Assembly: GCA_023415235.1 (NCBI GenBank)
Contig: JAEZLP010000041.1
Span: forward strand, 1 to 63,519
Source: Bacillota bacterium
GTDB lineage: Bacteria; Bacillota; Clostridia; Peptostreptococcales; Anaerovoracaceae
Length of the DNA: 63,519 bases
Direction: 5' to 3'
The notes under the pieces were generated by a model, which saw nothing but the letters and a program-made list of their open reading frames with translations, had not been told where the DNA came from and did not search any database. This document shows positions 43,493 through 51,808 of this stretch, one piece after another (position 1 is the first letter of the stretch; the number at the start of each line of letters is the position of its first letter). Made by a program: the position numbers and the translations under genes.

Positions 43493-44389
43493 CTACGTTC
43501 TCTTCCTTCTGCACTTGACCACTCTGTCATGGCCTGGAATATCCCTGACGATGGTGATTTCCTCCAATTTACCGGTGGCTTCCGCAAGGGCGCAAACCGC
43601 TTCACCCTGATCATGCCCGATCTCCAGGTACAGCAAGCCTTCCGGTTTCAGATACACGGGGGCTTCCGCCAGAATCCTGCGGTAGAAATCCAGCCCGTCT
43701 TCCCCTCCGTCCAGCGCCATCAGCGGTTCGTGTTCCACGATTTCCCGCTGCAGGGCGGGAATGATATCTCTTCGGATGTAGGGCGGGTTGGAAACGATCA
43801 CATGATATTTCACTCCTCCGATACCCTTTCTCAGGGGGCGGAACAAATCGCCTTCTACAAATTTAACAAGCCTTGCAACACCTGTATTTTTGGCATTTTC
43901 CCGCGCAACCTCCAGGGCTTTGCCGCTGATATCGGCGGCGGTCACCTTCACATCCCCCAAAAGCTTGCAGAGACTAATGCCGATGGCGCCGCTCCCGCAG
44001 CACAGATCAAGGATCTGCAGTCCGCCTCTGGGCATTTTTTTCGCGTCCTTCCAGGCTTTCACATCTGCGATCACTTCCTCCACCAGGGTTTCCGTATCCT
44101 GTCTTGGGATCAAAACGTTCTCGTTGACCTTGAAGGAAATTCCCATGAATTCCTGCTCTCCGGTTATGTATTGAACCGGCGTTCCGCCGGCTCTGATATC
44201 GATCAGTTTAAAGTACCCTTCACAGGTCTTTTCGTCAAGAAGGGTGGGCGACTTGATAAACAGCTGCTGTCTGTCCAATTTCAGCAGAAACATCATAATC
44301 AATTCCGCATCGATCCTGGGATCCATACAGCCGGCCTTTTCCAGCGCTGATTCACCGATATTGATAAGTTCTTTCATGATCAGGCTCAT
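43493..44389 (-). CDS. prmC: Release factor glutamine methyltransferase (HemK/PrmC)
   Basis: A 298-residue AdoMet-dependent methyltransferase that methylates the glutamine of the GGQ motif in release factors. N-terminal helical RF-binding domain, then GQYITGEQEF-type region (VQYITGEQEFMG), the AdoMet motif LDLCCGSGAIGISL and the catalytic VSNPPYIRRD. It follows rho and precedes rpmE and prfA. GGAG precedes the ATG at 44389. Confidence 0.94.
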   Translation of the reverse strand: MSLIMKELINIGESALEKAGCMDPRIDAELIMMFLLKLDRQQLFIKSPTLLDEKTCEGYFKLIDIRAGGTPVQYITGEQEFMGISFKVNENVLIPRQDTETLVEEVIADVKAWKDAKKMPRGGLQILDLCCGSGAIGISLCKLLGDVKVTAADISGKALEVARENAKNTGVARLVKFVEGDLFRPLRKGIGGVKYHVIVSNPPYIRRDIIPALQREIVEHEPLMALDGGEDGLDFYRRILAEAPVYLKPEGLLYLEIGHDQGEAVCALAEATGKLEEITIVRDIPGHDRVVKCRRKRT

Positions 44390-44410
44390 AAATGCTACTC
44401 CTACTGTGTT

Positions 44411-45904
44411 CTACGCTTCCAGCTTTGTCTTTTTGATGATCTTAATGAAATCAGCGTTGTTTTTCGTGTGGGCCAGCTGGTCGATGATGTTTTCGGTAAC
44501 CTCCTGGGTTCCGATATTCGCCATAGCGCGTCTCATGGTCCAGACTGCCTCCAGCTCGTCCTGGGTCATGAGCAGATCCTCTCTTCTGGTGCCCGATTTG
44601 TTCAGGTTGATGGCAGGGAAAATCCTCTTTTCCGAAAGCTTGCGGTCCAGATGAAGCTCCATGTTGCCCGTGCCCTTGAATTCCTCGAAAATCACGTCAT
44701 CCATTCTGCTTCCGGTTTCGATGAGGGCAGTGGCCAGTATTGTGATGCTGCCGCCCTCCTCCATCTTCCGAGCTGCGCCGAAGAATTTTTTCGGCTTGTG
44801 CAGGGCACCGGGATCAAGACCTCCGGACAGGGTTCTGCCGGTGGGAGGGATGACCAGATTGTACGCACGAGCCAGTCTCGTAATGCTGTCAAGGAGGATT
44901 ACAACGTCCTTTCCGTGTTCCACAAGGCGCTGGGCCCTCGCCAGAACCATTTCCGCCACCTTCACGTGATTCTGGGGAAGCTCGTCGAAGGTGGAGTAGA
45001 TCACCTCGCCGCTGATGGAACGCTGCATGTCCGTCACTTCCTCGGGACGCTCGTCTACCAGCAGAACGATCATTTCGATCTCAGGATACATTTTTTCGAT
45101 GCTGTTGGCAACTTTTTTCAGGAGCACGGTCTTGCCGGCCTTCGGAGGCGCAACGATCAGTCCTCTCTGTCCTTTTCCGATGGGCGCCACAAGATCGATC
45201 AAACGCATGGAAAGCTCCGTCGCTCCGCTTTCCAGGGATATTCTCTGATTTGGAAAGATCGGCGTCAGATCGTCAAAGTCGGGTCTTCTGATGGCAACAC
45301 CCGGCTCATCTCCGTTTACCGTATTGACATACAGCAGGGCTCCGAATTTCTCGCCTTCATTGGGCCTTCTTGTGATTCCTTTTATTTTGTCTCCCGTTTT
45401 CAGGTTGAAGCGCCTGATCTGGGATGGGGATACGTACACGTCCTTGTCGCTGGTCAGGAAATTATGGAATCGAAGGAAGCCAAATCCTCCTTCCGCAATT
45501 TCCAGAATGCCCTCTACTTCGGGCCTGTCTTCCCGTGGGCCTTCGTGGACTTTCTTTCCTGCCTCCTCTGGGGCTGCAGTCGCGGCTTCCGTTTTCTCCT
45601 CGGCTGTTGGAACAGTCTCCTTCTTCACCTCAGCTGCCGGCATGGCTTCTGTCGTCGCCTCCGGCGCGGAGGCTTCGGTTTTCACTTCCGGCTCAGCTTT
45701 GGAGTTCCTTTTTTCGGCTGTTGTCCGTCGGGCGCTCTTTGGCTTTGGCTTGGGTTCCTCCCTGTCGGGCTCATCCTGAGCAGGCTTTGAAATAGCCTGA
45801 ACAAGCTCGGCTTTTTTCATCTTTTCATAGTTTTCGATATGAAAAGTTTTTGCGATTTCACGCAGTTCCGCAAGCTTTTTGCTACTCAGTATTTCGATAT
45901 CCAT
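44411..45904 (-). CDS. rho: Transcription termination factor Rho
   Basis: A 497-residue hexameric RNA helicase. The N terminus holds a Rho_N domain (LAELREIAKTFHIENYEKM), then an Ala/Glu/Lys-rich insert (about residues 50-125) not found in E. coli Rho, the cold-shock-like RNA-binding domain (EGILEIAEGGFGFLRF) and the RecA-type motor (Walker A APPKAGKTVLLKK, VLLVDERPEEVTDM, DSITRLARAYN). The disordered insert is typical of several Gram-positive Rho proteins and may contact extra RNA. AGGAGG precedes the ATG. Confidence 0.96.
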   Translation of the reverse strand: MDIEILSSKKLAELREIAKTFHIENYEKMKKAELVQAISKPAQDEPDREEPKPKPKSARRTTAEKRNSKAEPEVKTEASAPEATTEAMPAAEVKKETVPTAEEKTEAATAAPEEAGKKVHEGPREDRPEVEGILEIAEGGFGFLRFHNFLTSDKDVYVSPSQIRRFNLKTGDKIKGITRRPNEGEKFGALLYVNTVNGDEPGVAIRRPDFDDLTPIFPNQRISLESGATELSMRLIDLVAPIGKGQRGLIVAPPKAGKTVLLKKVANSIEKMYPEIEMIVLLVDERPEEVTDMQRSISGEVIYSTFDELPQNHVKVAEMVLARAQRLVEHGKDVVILLDSITRLARAYNLVIPPTGRTLSGGLDPGALHKPKKFFGAARKMEEGGSITILATALIETGSRMDDVIFEEFKGTGNMELHLDRKLSEKRIFPAINLNKSGTRREDLLMTQDELEAVWTMRRAMANIGTQEVTENIIDQLAHTKNNADFIKIIKKTKLEA

Positions 45905-46015
45905 ATTACCTCCTGATTGGATCCTTCAGAAAAATTATATCCTCATTTTGTTTTATATCATAGGGAAAACAGCGGCGATTATCCGCATCAGAAATAGGAG
46001 AAGGGTAGATTAGAA

Positions 46016-47173
46016 TTACTTCAGTTCCAGAATTTTAATACCGTCTGCGATAAAGGTGACTTGCGTCCCCTTCCGCGGGGTATCCTTCGTTCTGCTTGCT
46101 TTATCCAAAACGTAGCAGATGGCATCCCCGTCTTCGTTTTCAATTTCCAGCAGGGATGTGCTGTCGTCCAGTTGTTCTATCCCTGTCAGCAGCCCTGATC
46201 TAGTCTGTGTTTTCGTCACAATATGCAGCTGGAGAATCTGGCCGTTCGGATCATCCTGCTCATAGAATGCGCCCCAGGCAACGATGGCGGTAGCTCCGGT
46301 GGCCACTCCGGCAATACCATTATAATTCACCTTTCCATTAATTACAATCTGTGTTTTGGGATTTATCTGAATCACTCTTCCGGTGCCGTCGGATTGAGTC
46401 ATCATGATGCTGTTTCGATAGGAATCCACCGAGACGATTGTGCCTCTGAAGGATTGAATTTCTCTCTCCGGCGAATAGGCTCCGGCTTTGGCGGATTCAT
46501 AGACACGGCTGCTGATCGCGGCAAACTCCACCCGTTTGATGCTGTTTGCAGGCAGGAACATCTTTGTGTCGTCTCCCTGCATGATGCCGTGCCGGTATAA
46601 AAGATCTATGTATGGCAGCTTATCCGCAGAAATGCTGTCCTTGTCTTCGTATATCAGGGAATACGCCGGGGAAAGATTTCTTCCCAGCGCTTTCGCCGTC
46701 CAAAGTGCCACCTGCTCTCTGGGAGCCGGGATTCCCACGCCGGCCTCGTCGGTGAAGTCCGCAATTTCAGCTTTCGTGATCAGCCCGTACTTCAATCCGT
46801 AGGCAACGTACTTTTGCGACCAGTCTGCAATCCTGTGTTCCGCGAACAAATCGGCATACTCCGAGGAATAATCCTCGGCACCCTTCAGCTTGCCGGCTGC
46901 GGCAAGAGCGCGGTATAGCATGGTCATGGATTCTTCCCGGGAGACAAAGTTCTCAGGAAGAAAACGGAAGGTGCCGTCAGGAGACGGATAACCGTTAATG
47001 ATTCCGTTTCCTGCAGAAAAGTCTATGTAGGAAAAGCCCCAGTAGTCTGCATTTACATCGGTGAAGTCGCCCGCCGACATGGCATAGGCGGAGGATCGCT
47101 CCTGAAAGGAAACAATCCCTAGGCCGACCAGCAGCGCCAATATTGCCGCTCCTACCCGTTTACTAAAATTCAT
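46016..47173 (-). CDS. S-layer homology (SLH) domain protein
   Basis: A 385-residue secreted protein: signal peptide (about 1-30), three SLH modules (about 35-95, 100-165, 175-230; FTDVNADYWGFSYIDFSAGN begins the first) that bind pyruvylated wall polymer, then a beta-rich C-terminal domain (IQSFRGTIVSVDSYRNSIMM...). It would be held on the wall surface. Function of the C-terminal domain unknown. The LCP gene lies 14 bases upstream in the same direction, so the two are probably co-transcribed. Confidence 0.88.
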   Translation of the reverse strand: MNFSKRVGAAILALLVGLGIVSFQERSSAYAMSAGDFTDVNADYWGFSYIDFSAGNGIINGYPSPDGTFRFLPENFVSREESMTMLYRALAAAGKLKGAEDYSSEYADLFAEHRIADWSQKYVAYGLKYGLITKAEIADFTDEAGVGIPAPREQVALWTAKALGRNLSPAYSLIYEDKDSISADKLPYIDLLYRHGIMQGDDTKMFLPANSIKRVEFAAISSRVYESAKAGAYSPEREIQSFRGTIVSVDSYRNSIMMTQSDGTGRVIQINPKTQIVINGKVNYNGIAGVATGATAIVAWGAFYEQDDPNGQILQLHIVTKTQTRSGLLTGIEQLDDSTSLLEIENEDGDAICYVLDKASRTKDTPRKGTQVTFIADGIKILELK

Positions 47174-47187
47174 CGTTTTCCCTCCCG

Positions 47188-48192
47188 TTATTGGGCCGTA
47201 TCCTCCTCGGCGGCGGCAGCTTCGATGGAATAGATTTGATTGATCATTTCGGCTGTTCCCTGCGCATCAGGGATCACATAATACGGAGGATCCGGCAGAG
47301 GCGTGCCCGGGAGCATGTAGGTTTCGATATCCTCCCCTGAGATGCCGGTGGCCTTTTTTGCAAGGGACAATGCCGTACCGATGGAAATATCCGATTCCAC
47401 ATTTTCAAAGACAGTTTTTGCGATCTTGGGAAGCTGGAAGCTCAGGCACTGTCTGAAGGCCGACTTCATGAATTCCTGCTGCGCTTTCACACGACCGATA
47501 TCCCCTTCCAGATAGCCTTTCCGGTACCGCAGGAACTGGACCGCATGCTCTCCGTCAAGAACCTGATGCCCCTTGGGAATGTTGATCACAAGCGGCGGAT
47601 CATCATAGGGATCGGTATATTTCATATTGAATGGGATATCCATGGGCACTCCTCCCATGGCTTCCACAATATTTTTTACTCCATCGTATTCGATGACGGC
47701 ATAGTAGTTGATCGGCATTCCGAGCAGGATCTCGCTGACGGCCTTGGCCGTATTCACCGGATTGCCCCGATATGCCGCATTGATCTTGTTTTCGGCTTCG
47801 CTGTTGTATCCATTCCGGTGATAGTAGGTGTCCCTGGGAATGGAGATCAGATCCACATGCTTCGCTTCCGTGTCAAAGCTGGCCAGCATGATGGTGTCGG
47901 TCAGATTGTCGTTGATGCCGAGGAGCAGCACATTTACCCTTTTTTTGTCACGGAAGGCCTCAAAGAACGGGCTGTCCTCGTCGACAAGGGTTTCCAGTTC
48001 TTCCTCCAGCACTACGTTCTCCCCTTCCGGGTCAAAGGGATTGTAATCTGCAACCTTCCCGAAGATAGCCAGTCCGGGCGTGCATAAAATAACAAAAACG
48101 ATAAAGGCGATCAAAAAAGTCCGTAAAAAACTCTGCAGAGGACTCTTTCTCACCTTTGCCTTTCCATTTGCGGTTTTAATCTCAGTACCCAT
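47188..48192 (-). CDS. LytR-CpsA-Psr (LCP) family glycopolymer transferase
   Basis: A 334-residue membrane protein: one N-terminal helix (TFLIAFIVFVILCTPGLAIF) and an extracellular LCP domain. Key residues are in DTIMLASFDTEAKHVDLISI, PRDTYYHRNG (conserved Arg) and QFLRYRKGYLEGDIGRVKAQ. LCP enzymes attach teichoic-acid-like or capsular polymers to peptidoglycan. A second LCP gene follows upstream at 48489-49463, separated by a terminator. Confidence 0.9.
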   Translation of the reverse strand: MGTEIKTANGKAKVRKSPLQSFLRTFLIAFIVFVILCTPGLAIFGKVADYNPFDPEGENVVLEEELETLVDEDSPFFEAFRDKKRVNVLLLGINDNLTDTIMLASFDTEAKHVDLISIPRDTYYHRNGYNSEAENKINAAYRGNPVNTAKAVSEILLGMPINYYAVIEYDGVKNIVEAMGGVPMDIPFNMKYTDPYDDPPLVINIPKGHQVLDGEHAVQFLRYRKGYLEGDIGRVKAQQEFMKSAFRQCLSFQLPKIAKTVFENVESDISIGTALSLAKKATGISGEDIETYMLPGTPLPDPPYYVIPDAQGTAEMINQIYSIEAAAAEEDTAQ

Positions 48193-48488
48193 TGCTATAA
48201 ATAAACCTCTCTTTTCCCCTTTTTCCGGCCGCTTTTGCTGCTTGCCGGGCGTATTGCGACTGCTTTGTGAATTTTGTCATCTCGGGTACATTTCGGATCA
48301 TCTCAGGAGCAGGCGAGCAATTTATCCAGCAACTGTTCATGATTTGTCCAATATTTAAAATAATATACCCAGTAGTCGTTATATTTTATACCTTTTCAAA
48401 AAAAAAATAAATAGGGAAAGCAAATTCCCTATATTATTTTTCTGTTACATTAACTTGATAAAGTTACTTCCGCCCTGGGGTGGGAAGC
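48193..48488. other. Intergenic region between the two LCP genes
   Basis: About 295 bases. It holds the terminator of the upstream LCP gene (48411-48432) and presumably a promoter for the LCP-SLH pair. No further gene was seen. Confidence 0.45.
48411..48432 (-). terminator. Terminator of the second LCP gene
   Basis: On the minus strand ATAGGGAA-tttgct-TTCCCTAT followed by TTATTTTTTTTTT. A strong intrinsic terminator. Confidence 0.85.
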
Positions 48489-49463
48489 CTATTCCCCGCT
48501 CTCCGCACCTTCGCCTTCTCCCGCTTCCGGTTCCAGATTGTAGATCTCGGTCAGCATTTCTTCCACGCCGTCCTCATCCGGGAACCAGTAGGACAAGCCA
48601 TCCTTCGTTCCGGCTTCTCCCGGGATCATTACCGTCCGCATGTCTTCCCCGTCAAGGCCGACCGCATTTGTGGCAAGCTTTGTGGCCATTCCCAGAGGGA
48701 GATCGGAATCCACATTGTCCAGTGTGGTCTTGACCACCTTGGGCAGGCTGAATCCAAGAGCCTGGCGGAACGCCGACTTCACAAATTCCTGCTGCGCCTT
48801 GATTCGGCCGATATCCCCTTCCGGATAACCCGGATAACCGTTGGAACCCTTTCGGAATCTCAGGAACTTCACGGCGGTTTCTCCATCCAGCACCTGATAG
48901 CCCTCCGGAATGTCGATCTTCAGAGGCGGCTTGTCATAAGGATCGTTGTAATGCATATGGAAGGTGATGTTCATGGGCACGCCGCCCATGGAATCCACCA
49001 CCTTTTTCACCACGTCGTAATCGACGACGACATAATAGTTGATCGGCATCCCCATCAGAAGATCGCTTACCGCCGCTGCCGTTCCCACCGCTTTCTTCAC
49101 GCTGTATATGGAATTGATCTTCCTTTCGGCAGCGCTGCGCGCATCCTCTCTCGGATAATATGTATCACGGGGAATCGAGATTACATCCACGTGCTTGGCG
49201 TCCAGATCATAGCTGCCCAGCATGATGGTGTCCGTCATTCCGTCGTTGACGCCCAGCATCAGGATGTTCACGCGGTTTTTATCCTTGAAGGCGTCGAAAA
49301 ACGGACTGTTCTGGTCGACCAGATAGGGCATGTCGTCCATGAGGCTTTCCGTACCGCTGAAAAGCCTGATATTGCCTACAAGACTTAGTCCCCATTGAAT
49401 GGGGACTAATAGTATTGTAAATATCAATAATCCTGCTAGAAATGTTTTTAAAAAAATCTTCAT
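48489..49463 (-). CDS. LytR-CpsA-Psr (LCP) family glycopolymer transferase
   Basis: A 324-residue LCP protein similar to its neighbour: N-terminal helix (FLAGLLIFTILLVPIQWGLS), then NILMLGVNDGMTDTIMLGSY, SIPRDTYYPRED and KFLRFRKGSNGYPGYPEGDI. The C terminus is acidic (EPEAGEGEGAESGE). Probably a paralogue that ligates another, or the same, wall polymer. The hbd gene lies 28 bases upstream in the same direction. Confidence 0.9.
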   Translation of the reverse strand: MKIFLKTFLAGLLIFTILLVPIQWGLSLVGNIRLFSGTESLMDDMPYLVDQNSPFFDAFKDKNRVNILMLGVNDGMTDTIMLGSYDLDAKHVDVISIPRDTYYPREDARSAAERKINSIYSVKKAVGTAAAVSDLLMGMPINYYVVVDYDVVKKVVDSMGGVPMNITFHMHYNDPYDKPPLKIDIPEGYQVLDGETAVKFLRFRKGSNGYPGYPEGDIGRIKAQQEFVKSAFRQALGFSLPKVVKTTLDNVDSDLPLGMATKLATNAVGLDGEDMRTVMIPGEAGTKDGLSYWFPDEDGVEEMLTEIYNLEPEAGEGEGAESGE

Positions 49464-49491
49464 ATATTGGCTGTTATTTCGAATCCTTTAA

Positions 49492-50334
49492 TTAATATTT
49501 GTAGAATCCTTCTCCTGTTTTTCTACCCAATTTGCCTGCTCTTACCATCTTCTTGAGAAGCGGATGCGGTCTGTACTTGTCTTCGCCAAACTCGGAGTGG
49601 AGTGTTTCCATGATAGCGAGGCAAACGTCAAGACCCACCAGATCTCCCAGGGCAAGAGGACCCATCGGATGATTTGCCCCAAGCATCATCGCCTGGTCGA
49701 TATCCTCGGCAGAGGCGACTCCGTCAGCCAGAATGCCGATTCCTTCGTTGATCATCGGGATCAATATTCTGTTTACCACAAATCCGGGAGCTTCATTGAC
49801 CTCAACAGGGGTTTTCCCCAGGCTCTTTGTAAGCTCTAAAATCGTGTCTCTTGTCTCATCGGATGTTGCAAGTCCTTTAATAATTTCGACCAGCTTCATC
49901 ATCGGAACCGGATTGAAGAAATGCATTCCGATGACCTTGTCAGGTCTGCTTGTGGCTGCAGCAATTTCTGTGATAGAAAGAGAGGATGTATTTGTCGCAA
50001 TGATGGTTCCGGGCTTGCAAAGCTGATCCAGCTCGGCAAATAAAGCCTTCTTGGCTTCCATGTCCTCGGTTGCGGCTTCGATGATCAGGTCTGCATCGGC
50101 TACGATGCTGATATCCGTCGATCCATGGATCCTGGCCATAACCGCATCCTTGTCGGCAGCCGTGATCTTTTCCTTGGCAACCAGTCTTTCGAGATTTTTG
50201 CTTACGGTAGCAATTCCCTTTTCTACGGAACTTTCTCTTCTGGCACGAAGCACCACTTCATAACCGCTCTGCGCAAGCACCTGAATGATTCCCGCACCCA
50301 TGGTTCCAGTTCCTAAAACTCCAATCTTTTTCAT
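49492..50334 (-). CDS. hbd: 3-hydroxybutyryl-CoA dehydrogenase
   Basis: A 280-residue NAD(P)-dependent enzyme converting acetoacetyl-CoA and 3-hydroxybutyryl-CoA. The N-terminal Rossmann motif is GVLGTGTMGAGI, catalytic residues are in IGMHFFNPVPMMKLVEII (His) and the C-terminal domain ends GRKTGEGFYKY. In anaerobes it serves butyrate formation. Its setting among envelope genes, without the usual crotonase and thiolase neighbours, is unusual. Confidence 0.94.
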   Translation of the reverse strand: MKKIGVLGTGTMGAGIIQVLAQSGYEVVLRARRESSVEKGIATVSKNLERLVAKEKITAADKDAVMARIHGSTDISIVADADLIIEAATEDMEAKKALFAELDQLCKPGTIIATNTSSLSITEIAAATSRPDKVIGMHFFNPVPMMKLVEIIKGLATSDETRDTILELTKSLGKTPVEVNEAPGFVVNRILIPMINEGIGILADGVASAEDIDQAMMLGANHPMGPLALGDLVGLDVCLAIMETLHSEFGEDKYRPHPLLKKMVRAGKLGRKTGEGFYKY

Positions 50335-50395
50335 TCCTGTTCCCTCCTTCTGCCACGCCCGATTTGCGGATGCAAATCAATGGCGAACTAATACA

Positions 50396-50426
50396 CCGAA
50401 ATCACACCGAATACAGGTGATTTCGG
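50396..50426. repeat. Hairpin between pgi and hbd
   Basis: CCGAAATCAC and GTGATTTCGG form a perfect 10-bp stem with an 11-base loop. No T run follows on either strand, so it may be an RNA-stability or regulatory hairpin rather than a terminator. Confidence 0.5.
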
Positions 50427-50525
50427 AGGTTTCTCCATACACTCGTGTTTCTATCTCATAACACCTATATAGAGTACCTCGTTTTGTTATAATTTTCAAC
50501 ATTTATTTTTCCGGTTATTTCCCGG

Positions 50526-51776
50526 TTATGTATTGGATTTCAGCACTTTTCTCATTTCCGCCTTATAGCTTTCCACTCCCGGCTGGTCAAAGGGATTTAC
50601 TCCGTTCAGGTATCCGCTGAGCGCGCAGACGGTTTCGAAAAAGTAAACCATCTGCCCGAAGCAATGAGGCGACAGCTCCGGAATATCCAGCTTGATGATC
50701 GGCACCCCTGCGGCTTCATGAGCTGCCATGACCCCCTCTACCGCCGCCTGGTTGATGGCGTTCATGCTCTTGCCTGCCAGCAGCTCTCCCGCGCTCTCCG
50801 GCACCATAAGGTCCCCCGGAGGCTCCAGCACATTGAGGACTGTTTCAAAGAAAATCTGCGTCCCCTCCTGAAGAAACTGTCCCATGGAATGAAGGTCCGT
50901 AGTGAACTGAAGCGCAGAAGGAAAGATTCCCTTTCCGTCCTTTCCTTCGCTCTCCCCGAAGAGCTGCTTCAGCCATTCACCGAAAAACTGAAGCCGGGGC
51001 TCGTAATATTCATAGATTTCTATTGCTTTTCCTTGTTTCAGCAGGGAAATTCTCGTCGCGGCAAGGCGAAATGCATCGGAGTCTGTCTCCCTTGCCAAAG
51101 TCGCCGCTGCTTCCGCTCCCTTCAGCATAGCCTCCACATCGATTCCCGCCGCTGCGATGGGCAGCAGACCGACCGCCGTCAAAACGGAATAGCGTCCGCC
51201 GATATCATCGGGGACCACAAAGGAAACATAGCCCTCTCTTTCGACTTCCTCTCGAAGAATGCCCTTCTCGGCGTCGGTAATGGCATAGATTCGTCTCGCC
51301 GCCTCTTCCTTCCCATATCTTTTCCTGAGCTCGTCCTTCAGAATGGAGAAGGTGACGCTGGGCTCCGTCGTGGTTCCCGACTTTGAGATCACGCAGAGAC
51401 ACAGCTCTTTTCCCTTGATCCTTTCCAGCAGCTCCAGGTGGTAGGTGCCGCTCAGATTCTGGCCCGCAAACAGGATTTCCGGTCCGGATTCTTCAAGGGG
51501 TCTCAAGCCGCTGATGGCAGCCTGCGCTCCGAGATAGGAGCCGCCGATTCCGATGACGATCAGGACTTGGCACTGCTTCCTGATTTTTTCCGCAGCTTCC
51601 ATTATTCTGCGCAATTCGTTCCTGTCGTAGTCAAAAGGCAGGTTGACCCAGCCCGTGAAGGGCTCCTTTCCCGACCATAGTTTTCTTTTTGCATTTTCCA
51701 GCCCGGCCTCGTAGGCGGCAATGGCCTCCGGTTCCACCAGCGAACGTGAAAGATCCAATTTCAGCAGCTTGCTCAT
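50526..51776 (-). CDS. pgi: Glucose-6-phosphate isomerase
   Basis: A 416-residue isomerase of the short Firmicute/archaeal-like class (E. coli Pgi is 549). Motifs are GIGGSYLGAQAAI, VISKSGTTTEPSVTF, DDIGGRYSVLTAVG and QAAVEGVMAAHEAAG-type C terminus. It interconverts glucose 6-phosphate and fructose 6-phosphate. It lies 32 bases after the CapD-like gene in the same direction, consistent with supply of sugar phosphates to surface polymers. Confidence 0.94.
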   Translation of the reverse strand: MSKLLKLDLSRSLVEPEAIAAYEAGLENAKRKLWSGKEPFTGWVNLPFDYDRNELRRIMEAAEKIRKQCQVLIVIGIGGSYLGAQAAISGLRPLEESGPEILFAGQNLSGTYHLELLERIKGKELCLCVISKSGTTTEPSVTFSILKDELRKRYGKEEAARRIYAITDAEKGILREEVEREGYVSFVVPDDIGGRYSVLTAVGLLPIAAAGIDVEAMLKGAEAAATLARETDSDAFRLAATRISLLKQGKAIEIYEYYEPRLQFFGEWLKQLFGESEGKDGKGIFPSALQFTTDLHSMGQFLQEGTQIFFETVLNVLEPPGDLMVPESAGELLAGKSMNAINQAAVEGVMAAHEAAGVPIIKLDIPELSPHCFGQMVYFFETVCALSGYLNGVNPFDQPGVESYKAEMRKVLKSNT

Positions 51777-51808
51777 GGCGCATCTCTCCCTGTCATCGAT
51801 TTATATTT

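Noticed and set aside
44468..45790. A 440-codon open frame on the plus strand opposite rho
   Set aside because: It lies wholly antisense to rho, has Cys/His-rich unnatural composition and no family resemblance; high G/C third positions of rho create it.
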